From contig CAMYIE010000005.1 in the NCBI GenBank assembly GCA_947258405.1, positions 1 through 64,000 on the forward strand: 64,000 bases of DNA, read 5' to 3'. The position numbers were made by a program, and so were the translations under genes. The stretch comes from an uncultured Eudoraea sp. Its GTDB lineage: Bacteria; Bacteroidota; Bacteroidia; Flavobacteriales; Flavobacteriaceae. The notes beneath the pieces were generated by a model, which worked only from the letters and a program-made list of their open reading frames with translations, was not told the DNA's origin and ran no database searches. Numbering within the stretch: position 1 is the first letter of the stretch; each line of letters starts with the position of its first letter. Shown here piece after piece: positions 36,649-45,612 of this stretch.

Positions 36649-37623
36649 ATGGACCAAAAACCAGACTTCATCAAAGAATTATCCCTGCCGGTTGTTGCGG
36701 CTCCTATGTTCCTGATCTCTGGACCGGAACTGGTCATCGAGGCCTGTAAAAGTGGCATTGTTGGTACATTTCCTGCACTTAATCAAAGGACCAGTGATGG
36801 ATTCGAAGAGTGGCTCATAAGGATCAAGTCTGAACTCGATGAATTTGAAAAATCCACAGGTAAAAAGCCTGCTCCATACGGGGTAAATCTTATTGTACAT
36901 CCCACCAATCCAAGGCTTGAGGCCGACCTGAAACTCTGTATTAAGCATCAGGTCCCGATAATAATTACATCTTTAGGAGCTGTTGCCCAGGTGGTCGATG
37001 CCGTTCACGGCTATAACGGACTTGTTTTTCACGATGTGATCAAAAAAAGACATGCCGAAAAAGCAGCAGCAGCGGGGGTAGACGGACTTATACTTGTTTC
37101 GGCCGGTGCCGGAGGACATGCTGGCACCATCAACCCCATGACCCTTGTAGCAGAGATTAAGAAGTTTTTTACCAAGACTATAATTCTTTCGGGTTGTATA
37201 AGCACCGGCCGTGACGTTGCCTCGGCCATGCAAATGGGCGCCGATCTGGCCTATATGGGCACCCGTTTTATCAATACATCGGAGAGCAATGCTCCAGAGG
37301 CATACCGACAAATGATAATGGATGCGGGCGCCAGTGATGTAACCTATACCGCAGCCATCTCGGGTGTCCATGCCAACTTTTTATCGCAGAGCTTAAAGAA
37401 TGCCGGTATTACTGAGGAAGATTTGAAAAAGCAACACAAGGTCGATTTTGGTTCCGAGCTTGATACCGAGGCCAAGGCGTGGAAAACGATCTGGTCTGCC
37501 GGACAAGGCGTAGCGACTATTGAAGATGTTTTAAGTGTTGGGGATCTCGTATTTGAATTGAGCAAAGAATTCAAAACGGCCATAGAAGAGCAATCTGCTT
37601 TATTGGAAACCTATCCTAAATAA
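36649..37623 (+). CDS. Nitronate monooxygenase family flavoprotein
   Basis: A 324-residue TIM-barrel FMN protein of the 2-nitropropane dioxygenase type. VVAAPMFLISGPELV binds FMN near the N-terminus, and GLILVSAGAGGHAG (~145-158), SGCISTGRDVASAMQMGAD (~185-204) and YMGTRF follow in the expected order. The family oxidises nitronates such as propionate-3-nitronate or acts as an enoyl reductase-like enzyme. It is followed by the bestrophin gene after 21 bases, which suggests one transcript without a clear functional link. Confidence 0.92.
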   Translation: MDQKPDFIKELSLPVVAAPMFLISGPELVIEACKSGIVGTFPALNQRTSDGFEEWLIRIKSELDEFEKSTGKKPAPYGVNLIVHPTNPRLEADLKLCIKHQVPIIITSLGAVAQVVDAVHGYNGLVFHDVIKKRHAEKAAAAGVDGLILVSAGAGGHAGTINPMTLVAEIKKFFTKTIILSGCISTGRDVASAMQMGADLAYMGTRFINTSESNAPEAYRQMIMDAGASDVTYTAAISGVHANFLSQSLKNAGITEEDLKKQHKVDFGSELDTEAKAWKTIWSAGQGVATIEDVLSVGDLVFELSKEFKTAIEEQSALLETYPK

Positions 37624-37644
37624 AACCCTTTAAAAAGAGTCGTA

Positions 37645-38661
37645 ATGTTTATCAAAAGAAACCTTAGTTGGGGTATCATACTTAGATATTCATGGAAAAA
37701 TCTCATCTTTTTTACAATCTATGCCGGCGCGATATGTGTTGCCTTCTACTTTCTCGGATTTAGATCGATCGATATCCCATTTCAGCCGATAAGTGTAATC
37801 GGTATTGCCGTTGCTTTCTATATCGGTTTTAAGAACGCTCAAAGCTATGATCGATTTTGGGAAGGGCGAAAAATATGGGGTGGCATTGTAAATTATAGCC
37901 GTACATGGGCAATACAGGTCATCAGCTTTGTTCGGACTGGCGACCCTGAAAATGACCGGAAATGGCACGTCCAAATGATCCACAGACATATAGGCTGGAT
38001 CAACGCATTAAGAGTACAATTAAGACAGCCCAGATCCTGGTCACTTAAGGAAAATTCTTCCGTGGAGCGCATGTTCGACAGGCACGGGGAAAGAAACCCC
38101 TCCTGCAATGAGGCCTATAATTATGTAAATAAACGTGAATTTTTAGACCTTAAAAAAAGAGTAAATCCGGCAACTCATCTTATAAAGAATCAGGCGCATG
38201 ATATTTCGTCCTTGAAAGACAAAGAGGTCATCGACGGATTCCAGGAAGACCAGCTTCAATCGGTGCTCGAAGAATTCTACAATCTACAGGGTAAGGCTGA
38301 ACGTATTAAGAATACACCATTTCCCAGGCAGTACGGGTATTTTTCCAGGGTTTTTACCTGGATTTTTATATTGCTTTTGCCTTTCGGTTTATTAGATGTA
38401 TTTGAAGATGATACAATTATTTCAACTGAAGATCCCACAAACTGGTATGTATTTTTAATGATACCTTTTTCGGTACTGATCTCCTGGATCTTCATAACCA
38501 TGGAAAAAGTGGGCGACAACAGTGAGGATCCCTTTGAGGGTCGTATCAACGACGTGCCAATGACCGCACTTTGCCGTACTATAGAAATTGATCTTCGGGA
38601 TATACTCGATGAAGAAGAACTTCCTGAACCAGTGCAACCCAAGGATAATATCCTTTATTAA
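37645..38661 (+). CDS. Bestrophin family anion channel
   Basis: A 338-residue membrane protein of the bestrophin/UPF0187 family, with four hydrophobic helices (~25-45, 50-70, ~235-255 and ~265-285), the neck-like IGFKNAQSYDRFWEGRK near 60-77 and a Pro-rich end. Bacterial members form pentameric anion or cation channels in the inner membrane. Probably co-transcribed with the nitronate monooxygenase gene. Confidence 0.92.
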   Translation: MFIKRNLSWGIILRYSWKNLIFFTIYAGAICVAFYFLGFRSIDIPFQPISVIGIAVAFYIGFKNAQSYDRFWEGRKIWGGIVNYSRTWAIQVISFVRTGDPENDRKWHVQMIHRHIGWINALRVQLRQPRSWSLKENSSVERMFDRHGERNPSCNEAYNYVNKREFLDLKKRVNPATHLIKNQAHDISSLKDKEVIDGFQEDQLQSVLEEFYNLQGKAERIKNTPFPRQYGYFSRVFTWIFILLLPFGLLDVFEDDTIISTEDPTNWYVFLMIPFSVLISWIFITMEKVGDNSEDPFEGRINDVPMTALCRTIEIDLRDILDEEELPEPVQPKDNILY

Positions 38662-38747
38662 TTGAAAATGGATAATTTAAAGTTATAGAAATCTGTTTTA
38701 TCGCTATCAACAATTAATTTTCAATTTAAAATCACTAATTAACTGCC

Positions 38748-39710
38748 GTGCCTATTCAGGAATCCAAATATTCTCCACCTTTCATTTTCCGAAACGGTCA
38801 TATCGCTACCATCTACGCTGGCCTCATCCGTCGTGTAAATGGTTTGGAACAGAAGCGGGAAAGGATTACCCTGCCCGACGGCGACTTTTTAGATCTCGAC
38901 TGGAGTTATGCGAAGATAGCAAGCCAGAAGATGGTCATCTTGCTTCATGGGCTCGAAGGGCATGGACAACGTCCTTATATGACCGGGAGTGCTAAATTGT
39001 TGAACACCCTGGGCTACGATGCCTGCGCCGTAAATTTCAGAGGTTGCAGTGGGGAAACAAATCTTTTATTTAGATCGTATCACAGCGGTGCCACAGAAGA
39101 TCTGGAGGCGGTGTTAAACCATGTAATAGGGATGGATAAATATTCCTCGATCTATATTAAGGGTTTTAGTCTTGGGGGCAATATGACCTTAAAATACCTG
39201 GGGGAAGGGAGGTTGCTGCCGAAGCAACTAAAAGCAGCGGTGGCAATTTCGGTGCCTTGCGACCTTCACAATTCTCTTCTTCAATTATTGAAAATTCAGA
39301 ACCTCCTTTATTCGAAGCGGTTTTTGAACCATCTAACCCATAAACTATGGCTTAAACATCAAAAATTCCCGGAAGATCTCGGTACCAAAGAAATCAATTC
39401 CATAAAAACTCTTAAGGATTTCGACGACATTTATACCAGCAGAGCGCATGGGTTTAAAGATGCGATGGACTACTATCGTCAATGTAGTTCAAAACAGTTC
39501 CTATCCGCTATTACTATTCCCGCGCTAATTGTAAATGCAAAAGACGATACCTTCCTTGGGAGCGCATGTTATCCAATAGACGAAGCCTGTGATAATTCGT
39601 CGCTCCATCTCAATATGCCTGCTCATGGTGGTCATGTGGGGTTTTACGAGGCTGGAGATACCAATTATACCGAAAGTTTAGCGGCAAAATTTATGGCCGA
39701 ATACGGTTAA
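38748..39710 (+). CDS. YheT family alpha/beta hydrolase
   Basis: A 320-residue hydrolase of the YheT/ABHD1-3 group. The oxyanion region LHGLEGHG (66-73), RGCSGE (98-103), nucleophile Ser141 in GFSLGGN, and acid/His in NAKDDTFL and PAHGGHVGF are visible. It is an esterase or lipase of unknown substrate. Translation appears to start at GTG. A 7-bp-scale A/T-rich inverted repeat fills the 86-base gap before it. Confidence 0.92.
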   Translation: MPIQESKYSPPFIFRNGHIATIYAGLIRRVNGLEQKRERITLPDGDFLDLDWSYAKIASQKMVILLHGLEGHGQRPYMTGSAKLLNTLGYDACAVNFRGCSGETNLLFRSYHSGATEDLEAVLNHVIGMDKYSSIYIKGFSLGGNMTLKYLGEGRLLPKQLKAAVAISVPCDLHNSLLQLLKIQNLLYSKRFLNHLTHKLWLKHQKFPEDLGTKEINSIKTLKDFDDIYTSRAHGFKDAMDYYRQCSSKQFLSAITIPALIVNAKDDTFLGSACYPIDEACDNSSLHLNMPAHGGHVGFYEAGDTNYTESLAAKFMAEYG

Positions 39711-39753
39711 AGACAGGTGATTTAGTATATTAGTGCGAAAAAATAACTCTAGC

Positions 39754-40236
39754 ATGAAAAATTGGATCACCCTGCTGTCTCTTACGCTGCTTATAACGAG
39801 TTGTGGAGAGAAAAAAGAAGTGAAAAAAGAAGGCGGTTTTGAGATCAACCGAACGAAAAAGGAAGCAGCACCCAAAGAAGTTTCTGAAGGAGTCCCGGTT
39901 GACCTTAGCAACAAGGGTATCGGGCCTGTTACCACAGTTGAGTTCGGGGATGAGATAGATAAGGACCTGGCTGCCCAGGGTGAAGCTAAGTTCAACGCCA
40001 TATGTGTTGCATGTCATTTGGTAGATCAGCGAATGATCGGTCCGGCGATGGAAGGGGTGTATGAGCGTCGCAGTCCCGAATGGGTAATGAACATGATCTT
40101 AAACCCTGATGGTATGCTCAAAGAAGATCCCATTGCCAAAGCCCTGCTTAAAGAGTACAACAACGCCATAATGCTCAATCAGAATCTCACGGAAGAAGAA
40201 GCCAGGGCTGTCGCCGAATATTTGAGGACGTTGTAG
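39754..40236 (+). CDS. c-type cytochrome lipoprotein
   Basis: A 160-residue protein: lipobox LLITSC (Cys17), a charged linker (~20-65) and one class I cytochrome c domain with the heme site CVACH (84-88) and helices around it. Methionine 113, 121 or 140 may be the sixth ligand. It should carry electrons at the cell envelope. The start at 39754 is preferred over an in-frame GTG seven codons earlier because it gives a compact lipoprotein signal. Confidence 0.9.
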   Translation: MKNWITLLSLTLLITSCGEKKEVKKEGGFEINRTKKEAAPKEVSEGVPVDLSNKGIGPVTTVEFGDEIDKDLAAQGEAKFNAICVACHLVDQRMIGPAMEGVYERRSPEWVMNMILNPDGMLKEDPIAKALLKEYNNAIMLNQNLTEEEARAVAEYLRTL

Positions 40237-40586
40237 ATTCTTAACTCGCTTATTGGCTGTACATCAACTGTCTGGAACCCTTGCAATCCAGACAAATGCG
40301 CTAATGAATATTATTTTCTATAAACTCCAGGAGTACCGTGGGGGGGGTAAATACCGGTCCTCCCCACTATCAAATTACCTTCTTTCCCCGTAAAGAACTT
40401 GCAGGTTATTATTTAATTGATTTCGCGGTCTAGTCCCTCCGCCACCTTTGCCAAGCCCATATTATAGTCAATTCCCATCGTTGACAATAATTCATTCCCA
40501 AATTATCGCTATATTTAATAGGTTCTTCCCCGCACGGAATACAACCGTGTTTCTAAGCTAAAAACAAACCTTTAAAACTTCATAAA
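40237..40586. other. 350-base gap between cytochrome c and SDR genes
   Basis: No complete gene. It contains a run of eight G (near 40340-40347), a small hairpin close to the next gene (CACGG, AATACA, CCGTG) and, on the minus strand at 40413-40502, a 29-codon open stretch listed separately as a possible coding relic. Confidence 0.5.
40413..40502 (-). pseudogene. Possible coding relic (29 codons, unknown)
   Basis: Between two stops the minus strand reads a protein-like C-terminus containing MGIDYNMGLAKVAEGLDREI. Codon use looks coding, but there is no proper start and the frame is closed upstream. It may be the end of a deleted gene; the family was not recognised. Chance is a real alternative. 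Confidence 0.25.
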
Positions 40587-41477
40587 ATGAAAAAGATATT
40601 GATCACCGGTTGCAGTTCAGGCTTTGGCCTTAGCGCAGCCAAATACCTGGCCGAAAAAGGACATCACGTATATGCCACCATGCGCAATACAGGAAATAAA
40701 AACTCCAAACCCGCCCAGGAGCTTACTGATTTCGCCAGTTTAAAAGGATTGAAACTGGATGTCATTGAAATGGATGTCACTTCAGATTCCAGTGTACATA
40801 AAGCAGTGAAACAAATACCCGAAATTGATGTGCTTATCAACAATGCCGGCGGTGGCTGGGGCGGAGCTGTAGAAGCTTTCAGCTCTCAGCAATGTCTGGA
40901 TCAACTCGATCTCAATATTGTAGGCCCGTTAAGGGTATCCAAAGCCGTGCTCCCTGGTATGCGCTCGCGCAAAACAGGACTTATCATTATGGTGAGTTCC
41001 ATAGCAGGTCGTTTTGCCTTTCCGGGTTTTGGAGTCTACCACGCCAGTAAATGGGGCCTGGAGGGCCTTGGTGAATCAATGCGATACGAGCTTTCTCCCC
41101 ATGGCGTAGATGTAGTTCTGGTTGAACCCGGGCCTTTCTCCACTAACTTCTTCGGAAATATGGTTCCCGCTTCCAGTGAAGAAGTGACTGAGGCTTACAA
41201 ACATGTTACCGAATTCAATGAAGGTTTTGGCAACAACGTCATGGCCCTTTTTGAGGATGATGAGGCCCCTACTGATCCAATGATTGTTGTGAAAACATTC
41301 GAAGCGCTGATTAACTTACCCTCGGGACAAAGGCCTTTACGTACTATAGCAGGACTCGATTTCGGGGCTCAGCAGATTAATGACGCTGTAGAACCCTTAA
41401 GAATAGCTGCCCTGGAGGGAATGGAAGTAGCGCATTTAGACGGGCCTTCTAAAGATGTCAAAGTAGGAGAAAGTTAA
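40587..41477 (+). CDS. SDR family oxidoreductase
   Basis: A 296-residue classical short-chain dehydrogenase: TGCSSGFG (8-15) for the cofactor, NNAGGGWGGAVE in the middle, catalytic Ser in MVSSIAG and YHASK. The extended C-terminus (~220-296) is longer than that of FabG-type enzymes. Substrate unknown. It is not close in sequence to the SDR at 810-1574. Probably single. Confidence 0.92.
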   Translation: MKKILITGCSSGFGLSAAKYLAEKGHHVYATMRNTGNKNSKPAQELTDFASLKGLKLDVIEMDVTSDSSVHKAVKQIPEIDVLINNAGGGWGGAVEAFSSQQCLDQLDLNIVGPLRVSKAVLPGMRSRKTGLIIMVSSIAGRFAFPGFGVYHASKWGLEGLGESMRYELSPHGVDVVLVEPGPFSTNFFGNMVPASSEEVTEAYKHVTEFNEGFGNNVMALFEDDEAPTDPMIVVKTFEALINLPSGQRPLRTIAGLDFGAQQINDAVEPLRIAALEGMEVAHLDGPSKDVKVGES

Positions 41478-41587
41478 TGCGCAGTGATTAGGACCCATTG
41501 TTAATTTTAGACTTTTTATTATTAAAAGAATTGGCAAGGCGATGCAATAACATTTGATCAACGTCTATGGATTAGAGTAAATGGCCA

Positions 41588-43552
41588 ATGTTGAGATTAA
41601 GATTGCATAGCCAGCTATGCTTGTTTTCTTTTTTTATTTTTTTTGATGGATTCTCTCAGCAATACCAGGCGGGCCATACCTCAATGGTATTAACTGATTC
41701 GAGTCGGATCTATAAGCCACGAACAACTTATGCCGATGAGCTACACTACAGGAGTGTGGAACTGGATTTTTGGTACCCGACTGAAAATGCGACGGGACGT
41801 ACTTTAAGTTTTGGTGACCTATTCAAAAAATTTGAAGAGCGAGCTATCCGCTATGATGATACGGAAGACTTCACTGGGGTTTCAGAGGAAATGGCAACAC
41901 TGTTCGTGGCCGAACTCGGGATAGGGATGGATCCTCAAAAATTGCTCACCATCGAGACCAGTAGTTTTGAAAAGGCAAAACCGACAAAAACACCATTCCC
42001 CCTGGTGATCTATATGGCAGGTTTTAATGGAATGGGGTTCGAAAACTACAAAGTACTCGAAAATCTTGCCGAGAGCGGTTTTGTAGTGGTTTCCATTTGG
42101 TCCGTAGGTCGGTATCCGGGGAATATGACCAATCAAAAAGAGGATATGCTCGAACAAGTGTACGACGCAGAATTTGCAATCGAATATTTGAGAAAGAGCA
42201 AGATATTCCCGTTAGATCTAAACAGAATTGGACTTCTAGGATGCAGTTGGGGCGGTATGTCTGCGGCCGTACTGGCAAATCGCCTTCCCGGAATAAAATC
42301 AATGGCTTCTTTTGATGGAACAGAAACTCATTATTTCGGGGAGAAAGACACCAACCTGTATTTTGGTAGCGAAAGTGCTCCCGACAACGATGAGAATATC
42401 AAGAATATACACGACTCATGCTTGCTAAAAAAGACTTCCGATAATTTTATCTACCTCTACTTTGAAAGTGGTGATAAGATCGATGGGTTTATCCCGACTT
42501 CGGAATATCACTATTTTAAAAAGTTAAATTCCGAAAAGTATTATTTGCGATTTAAAAGTAGTATGCATTCCGATTTTACCTGTATACCATACATTCTGGA
42601 ATCTTCTGAGAATTCAATGATGGTCTATAGCCAGATGAATGATGCCACGTTGGATTTTTTTGAATACACCCTTAAGGATAAACCGGGATTTGGGGATCAA
42701 TGGCAAAGTCTGTTAAGTCCCGAAAGCACCACGGACCAACCTTTTGATATTGCAAAATCTCCGAAAAATTTAAACCTGATTAACATTAGAGGGCGTGTGT
42801 TCGACAGGGATGCAAAAAAGCCTTTGCAGTATGTCAACGTTGGAATTTTAAACCAGGGCTTGGGAACGGTTACTGACGAAGATGGCCTTTTTGAATTGGC
42901 CCTGCCCGAGGAGCTGCAAAATGATACATTGAAAATATCCATGATAGGTTATCAACCTTTCCAGGCAGTAATAAACACCCTTAAATTTCAGGAGAGTCAG
43001 CTAAAAATCAGACTGGAAGAACAGGTCGAACAGTTAGATGAAGTAGTGCTCTCGGCCAAAGCCTTTAGAAGAAAGGTGTTGGGTAATAAGACGCAGTCGA
43101 AGTTTCTGGGAGCCGGTTTTGGGCATGATCAGTTAGGTGCCGAAATGGGAATAAAAATCAATATACGTCAGTCGGTTTTGATCGATACATTTCGATTTTT
43201 TATTTCCTATAACCGACTTAGCGCTCAAGCAGTATTCAGGCTAAATTTCTATGAAGTTATATCGGGTAAACCCGGGTCGAATCTTATGAGGCAGCAAGTC
43301 CTGATTCCCATCGAACCGAAACAAACAGGTGAGATTACTGTAGACCTCAAACCCTATTCAATCGTATTGGAGGACGACGTAATCGTTTCGCTCGAATGGG
43401 TTGATCTTAAGGGTAAGACAAAGGAAGGAGAGGCAATTTTCTTCCCACTCGGGCTTTTTGGCGCCGGTACTTTGTACAAAGAGTCGAGTCAGGCTCCATT
43501 TAAAAAACTCAAAAGCCTGGGGGTCGGTTTTAATCTGGACGTACGCTTTTGA
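41588..43552 (+). CDS. Exported alpha/beta hydrolase fused to a carboxypeptidase-like beta domain
   Basis: A 654-residue exported protein. A signal peptide (to ~24, GFSQ) is followed by an alpha/beta hydrolase region (~30-370) of the PAF-acetylhydrolase/dienelactone-hydrolase type with nucleophile Ser220 in LGCSWGG and a probable acid/His pair in the SGDKIDG and MHSDF segments. Then comes a carboxypeptidase regulatory-like beta domain (~398-475, IRGRVFDRDAKKPLQYVNVG), an EQLDEVVL segment like those preceding TonB-receptor plugs, and an unknown C-terminal domain (~500-654). The enzyme-first fusion is unusual, since this beta domain usually stands at the N-terminus of receptors. Substrate unknown. 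Confidence 0.85.
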   Translation: MLRLRLHSQLCLFSFFIFFDGFSQQYQAGHTSMVLTDSSRIYKPRTTYADELHYRSVELDFWYPTENATGRTLSFGDLFKKFEERAIRYDDTEDFTGVSEEMATLFVAELGIGMDPQKLLTIETSSFEKAKPTKTPFPLVIYMAGFNGMGFENYKVLENLAESGFVVVSIWSVGRYPGNMTNQKEDMLEQVYDAEFAIEYLRKSKIFPLDLNRIGLLGCSWGGMSAAVLANRLPGIKSMASFDGTETHYFGEKDTNLYFGSESAPDNDENIKNIHDSCLLKKTSDNFIYLYFESGDKIDGFIPTSEYHYFKKLNSEKYYLRFKSSMHSDFTCIPYILESSENSMMVYSQMNDATLDFFEYTLKDKPGFGDQWQSLLSPESTTDQPFDIAKSPKNLNLINIRGRVFDRDAKKPLQYVNVGILNQGLGTVTDEDGLFELALPEELQNDTLKISMIGYQPFQAVINTLKFQESQLKIRLEEQVEQLDEVVLSAKAFRRKVLGNKTQSKFLGAGFGHDQLGAEMGIKINIRQSVLIDTFRFFISYNRLSAQAVFRLNFYEVISGKPGSNLMRQQVLIPIEPKQTGEITVDLKPYSIVLEDDVIVSLEWVDLKGKTKEGEAIFFPLGLFGAGTLYKESSQAPFKKLKSLGVGFNLDVRF

Positions 43553-43591
43553 TGAAGTTTTGTTTTAATATTAAAACGGTATTATAATCTT

Positions 43592-44086
43592 ATGAAAACA
43601 CTAATTAGAAATATTACCGATCAATTTCAGAGCATTCACTTTGGTCATAATTGGTTTGGTCAGAGTTATAGGGTAAAGCTTCAGGATTTAGCCAAAGAAC
43701 ATCGTTTTGAGCGCCCTTTACCTCATATTCATGCCGTCGCCGAGCTAGTCTCACATGGCACGGCATGGCGCAGGGATGGGATTCACAAAATAAAGACGGG
43801 TAAAGGAGAATTGACGGAAGCCAGCGAAGACGACTGGAAGGATTTGGGAAAATTAAAAGAAAAAGGGTGGGATTCCATCATTTCGGAATATCACTCAAGT
43901 GTAGAAGGCTTGTTGGAAATACTAAAACTTAAGGATGATGACTTTCTTGAATCACATTATCACGATCCGGAGTTTGCAGGTGATTTCCCCTTTTCCTTTG
44001 CCATCTACGGTATTCTTCAGCACGATATCTATCATCTCGGGCAAATGGGCCTGGTGATAAAGATGCTAAAAGAGAATGGAGAGTGA
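43592..44086 (+). CDS. DinB-like metal-binding protein
   Basis: A 164-residue four-helix protein with His55 (LVSH) and the HDIYH pair (His144, His148), the pattern of the DinB/YfiT fold. It is divergent in sequence from the DinB protein at 34257. Activity unknown. Its stop codon is also the first part of a heptamer tandem repeat (44083-44110). Confidence 0.85.
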   Translation: MKTLIRNITDQFQSIHFGHNWFGQSYRVKLQDLAKEHRFERPLPHIHAVAELVSHGTAWRRDGIHKIKTGKGELTEASEDDWKDLGKLKEKGWDSIISEYHSSVEGLLEILKLKDDDFLESHYHDPEFAGDFPFSFAIYGILQHDIYHLGQMGLVIKMLKENGE

Positions 44087-44110
44087 TGAGTGATAAGTGA
44101 TAAGTGAAAT
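44083..44110. repeat. Heptamer tandem repeat GTGATRA (4 units)
   Basis: Four consecutive 7-base units, GTGATGA, GTGATAA, GTGATAA and GTGAAAT, begin at the stop codon of the DinB-like gene. Confidence 0.8.
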
Positions 44111-44125
44111 AGATATATTAATCAT

Positions 44126-44716
44126 TTGACCAACTGTTTAGAAACAAGTATTATTAAATCGGAGAATCAACAAGATCAGTCTTTATACTTTATCGCCCTG
44201 GTTCCTGGTGAGGGGCTCATGGCAAGGGTAAAATTGCTTAAAGAAGAAATGCGCGACCGGTTTGGGGCCGCCCACGCACTGAAATCTCCGGCCCATATTA
44301 CTCTGCAAATGCCCTTCAGGCGAAATTTTGCACAGGAGACTAATATTATTCAAACTATTCAAAGAGTTGCAGCAAATCAATCTCAGTTTAAAGTCACATT
44401 ACAAGGATTTGATTGCTTTCCTCCGAGGGTGATCTTTGTAAAGGTGATGAACCATAAACCCATCCTGAAGTTGCATGAGAAACTTAGTTTTCAGCTTAAA
44501 GAGCATCTCGATTTCACCACAAAAGAACTTTCTTCCAAAGTACACCCTCATATGACTATTGCTACACGAGACCTTAGTGAAGAAGCTTTTAAGAAAGCCT
44601 GGCCAGAGTTTCAGAACAGAGAGTTTCGGGCTTCTTTTCTAATAAATAAATTGAGCCTGCTAAAACATAATGGTAGATACTGGGAAATCTATAAGGATTT
44701 CTCTTTTGAGGGATAG
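44126..44716 (+). CDS. 2'-5' RNA ligase / cyclic phosphodiesterase (LigT) family protein
   Basis: A 196-residue 2H-phosphoesterase with the two catalytic HxT motifs: His57-Ile-Thr59 in AHITL and His142-Met-Thr144 in HPHMTIA. Members open 2',3'-cyclic phosphates or join 2'-5' RNA ends. The start is TTG; the first in-frame ATG (residue 32) would remove the first strand. It is flanked on both sides by 7-base tandem repeats. Confidence 0.88.
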   Translation: MTNCLETSIIKSENQQDQSLYFIALVPGEGLMARVKLLKEEMRDRFGAAHALKSPAHITLQMPFRRNFAQETNIIQTIQRVAANQSQFKVTLQGFDCFPPRVIFVKVMNHKPILKLHEKLSFQLKEHLDFTTKELSSKVHPHMTIATRDLSEEAFKKAWPEFQNREFRASFLINKLSLLKHNGRYWEIYKDFSFEG

Positions 44717-44778
44717 TATCATAGAAAAGTTTTGGATTTACTTTGTAAATTGGAGATTGAGGGAGATGGAACAAAGAA

Positions 44779-44813
44779 GATGAAAGATGAAAGATGAAAG
44801 ATAAAAGGTGAAA
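44779..44813. repeat. Heptamer tandem repeat GATGAAA (5 units)
   Basis: Five consecutive 7-base units: three perfect GATGAAA, then GATAAAA and GGTGAAA. The array sits between the LigT and F420-reductase-like genes. The rest of this 201-base gap shows no gene. Confidence 0.85.
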
Positions 44814-44917
44814 GATAGGGGTTCGGAAGTCGCCCACCTTCTCCCCCTCAGTCTGATTCGGTGGATGAAAGATGTTGGAAGTTAAAAATTGATAATCAAC
44901 TATTAACCATTTAAGAG

Positions 44918-45559
44918 ATGAAAAAAATAGGCATACTCGGTTCAGGAATTGTAGGGCAAACGCTCGGAAGCGGTTTTATTAAGCATGGTTATGATGTGAT
45001 GATCGGTACTCGCGATATCGGCAAGCTTATGGAATGGGCGACCGCGGAGGGCGAACATGCCCATACCGGGAGTTTTAAAGAAGCAGCGGAATTTGGAGAT
45101 ATTGTGGTATTAGCCTGCAAGGGAACCGCGGTAGAAGCTGTGTTGGAGCTTGCAGGGGCAAGTCAGCTTGCTGGCAAGACCATTATCGATGCCACCAATC
45201 CCATCGAAGATGCCCCACCAGAAAATGGTGTGCTTCGCTTTTTTACCAGCCAAAATGAATCGCTGATGGAGATCCTGCAAGGCAAATTCCCCGATGCACA
45301 TTTTGTAAAAGCATTTAACAGTGTGAGCTATTTGAAAATGGTCAACCCCGATTTTGAAGCCAGGCCAACTATGTTTATTTGTGGTAATAGTGAGGCTGCA
45401 AAAAAAGAAGTCAGAGCGATCCTCGATCAGTTCGGCTGGGAAACGGAAGATTTCGGTTCAGTTACTTCCGCAAGGGGTATTGAAGCCCTATGTATGCTGT
45501 ATTGCACCATCGGATTAAGGGATAATCGCTGGACCCAGGCATTTAAACTATTGACATAA
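44918..45559 (+). CDS. NADPH-dependent F420 reductase-like oxidoreductase
   Basis: A 213-residue Rossmann protein: GILGSGIVGQTLG (4-16) at the N-terminus, an ATNPIED segment near 90 and a conserved FNSVSYLKM. It belongs to the group containing F420:NADP oxidoreductases and STEAP-like reductases. Flavobacteria are not known to make F420, so another flavin or quinone-type partner is likely. Probably single. Confidence 0.88.
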   Translation: MKKIGILGSGIVGQTLGSGFIKHGYDVMIGTRDIGKLMEWATAEGEHAHTGSFKEAAEFGDIVVLACKGTAVEAVLELAGASQLAGKTIIDATNPIEDAPPENGVLRFFTSQNESLMEILQGKFPDAHFVKAFNSVSYLKMVNPDFEARPTMFICGNSEAAKKEVRAILDQFGWETEDFGSVTSARGIEALCMLYCTIGLRDNRWTQAFKLLT

Positions 45560-45612
45560 GTCTTTCCCTGACGTTATATCCGATTCCTATATATCAATAC
45601 CAACCCACCAAT

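Noticed and set aside
44779-44813. The tandem array as a possible CRISPR
   Set aside because: Units are 7 bases without spacers, and no cas gene is present anywhere in the window.
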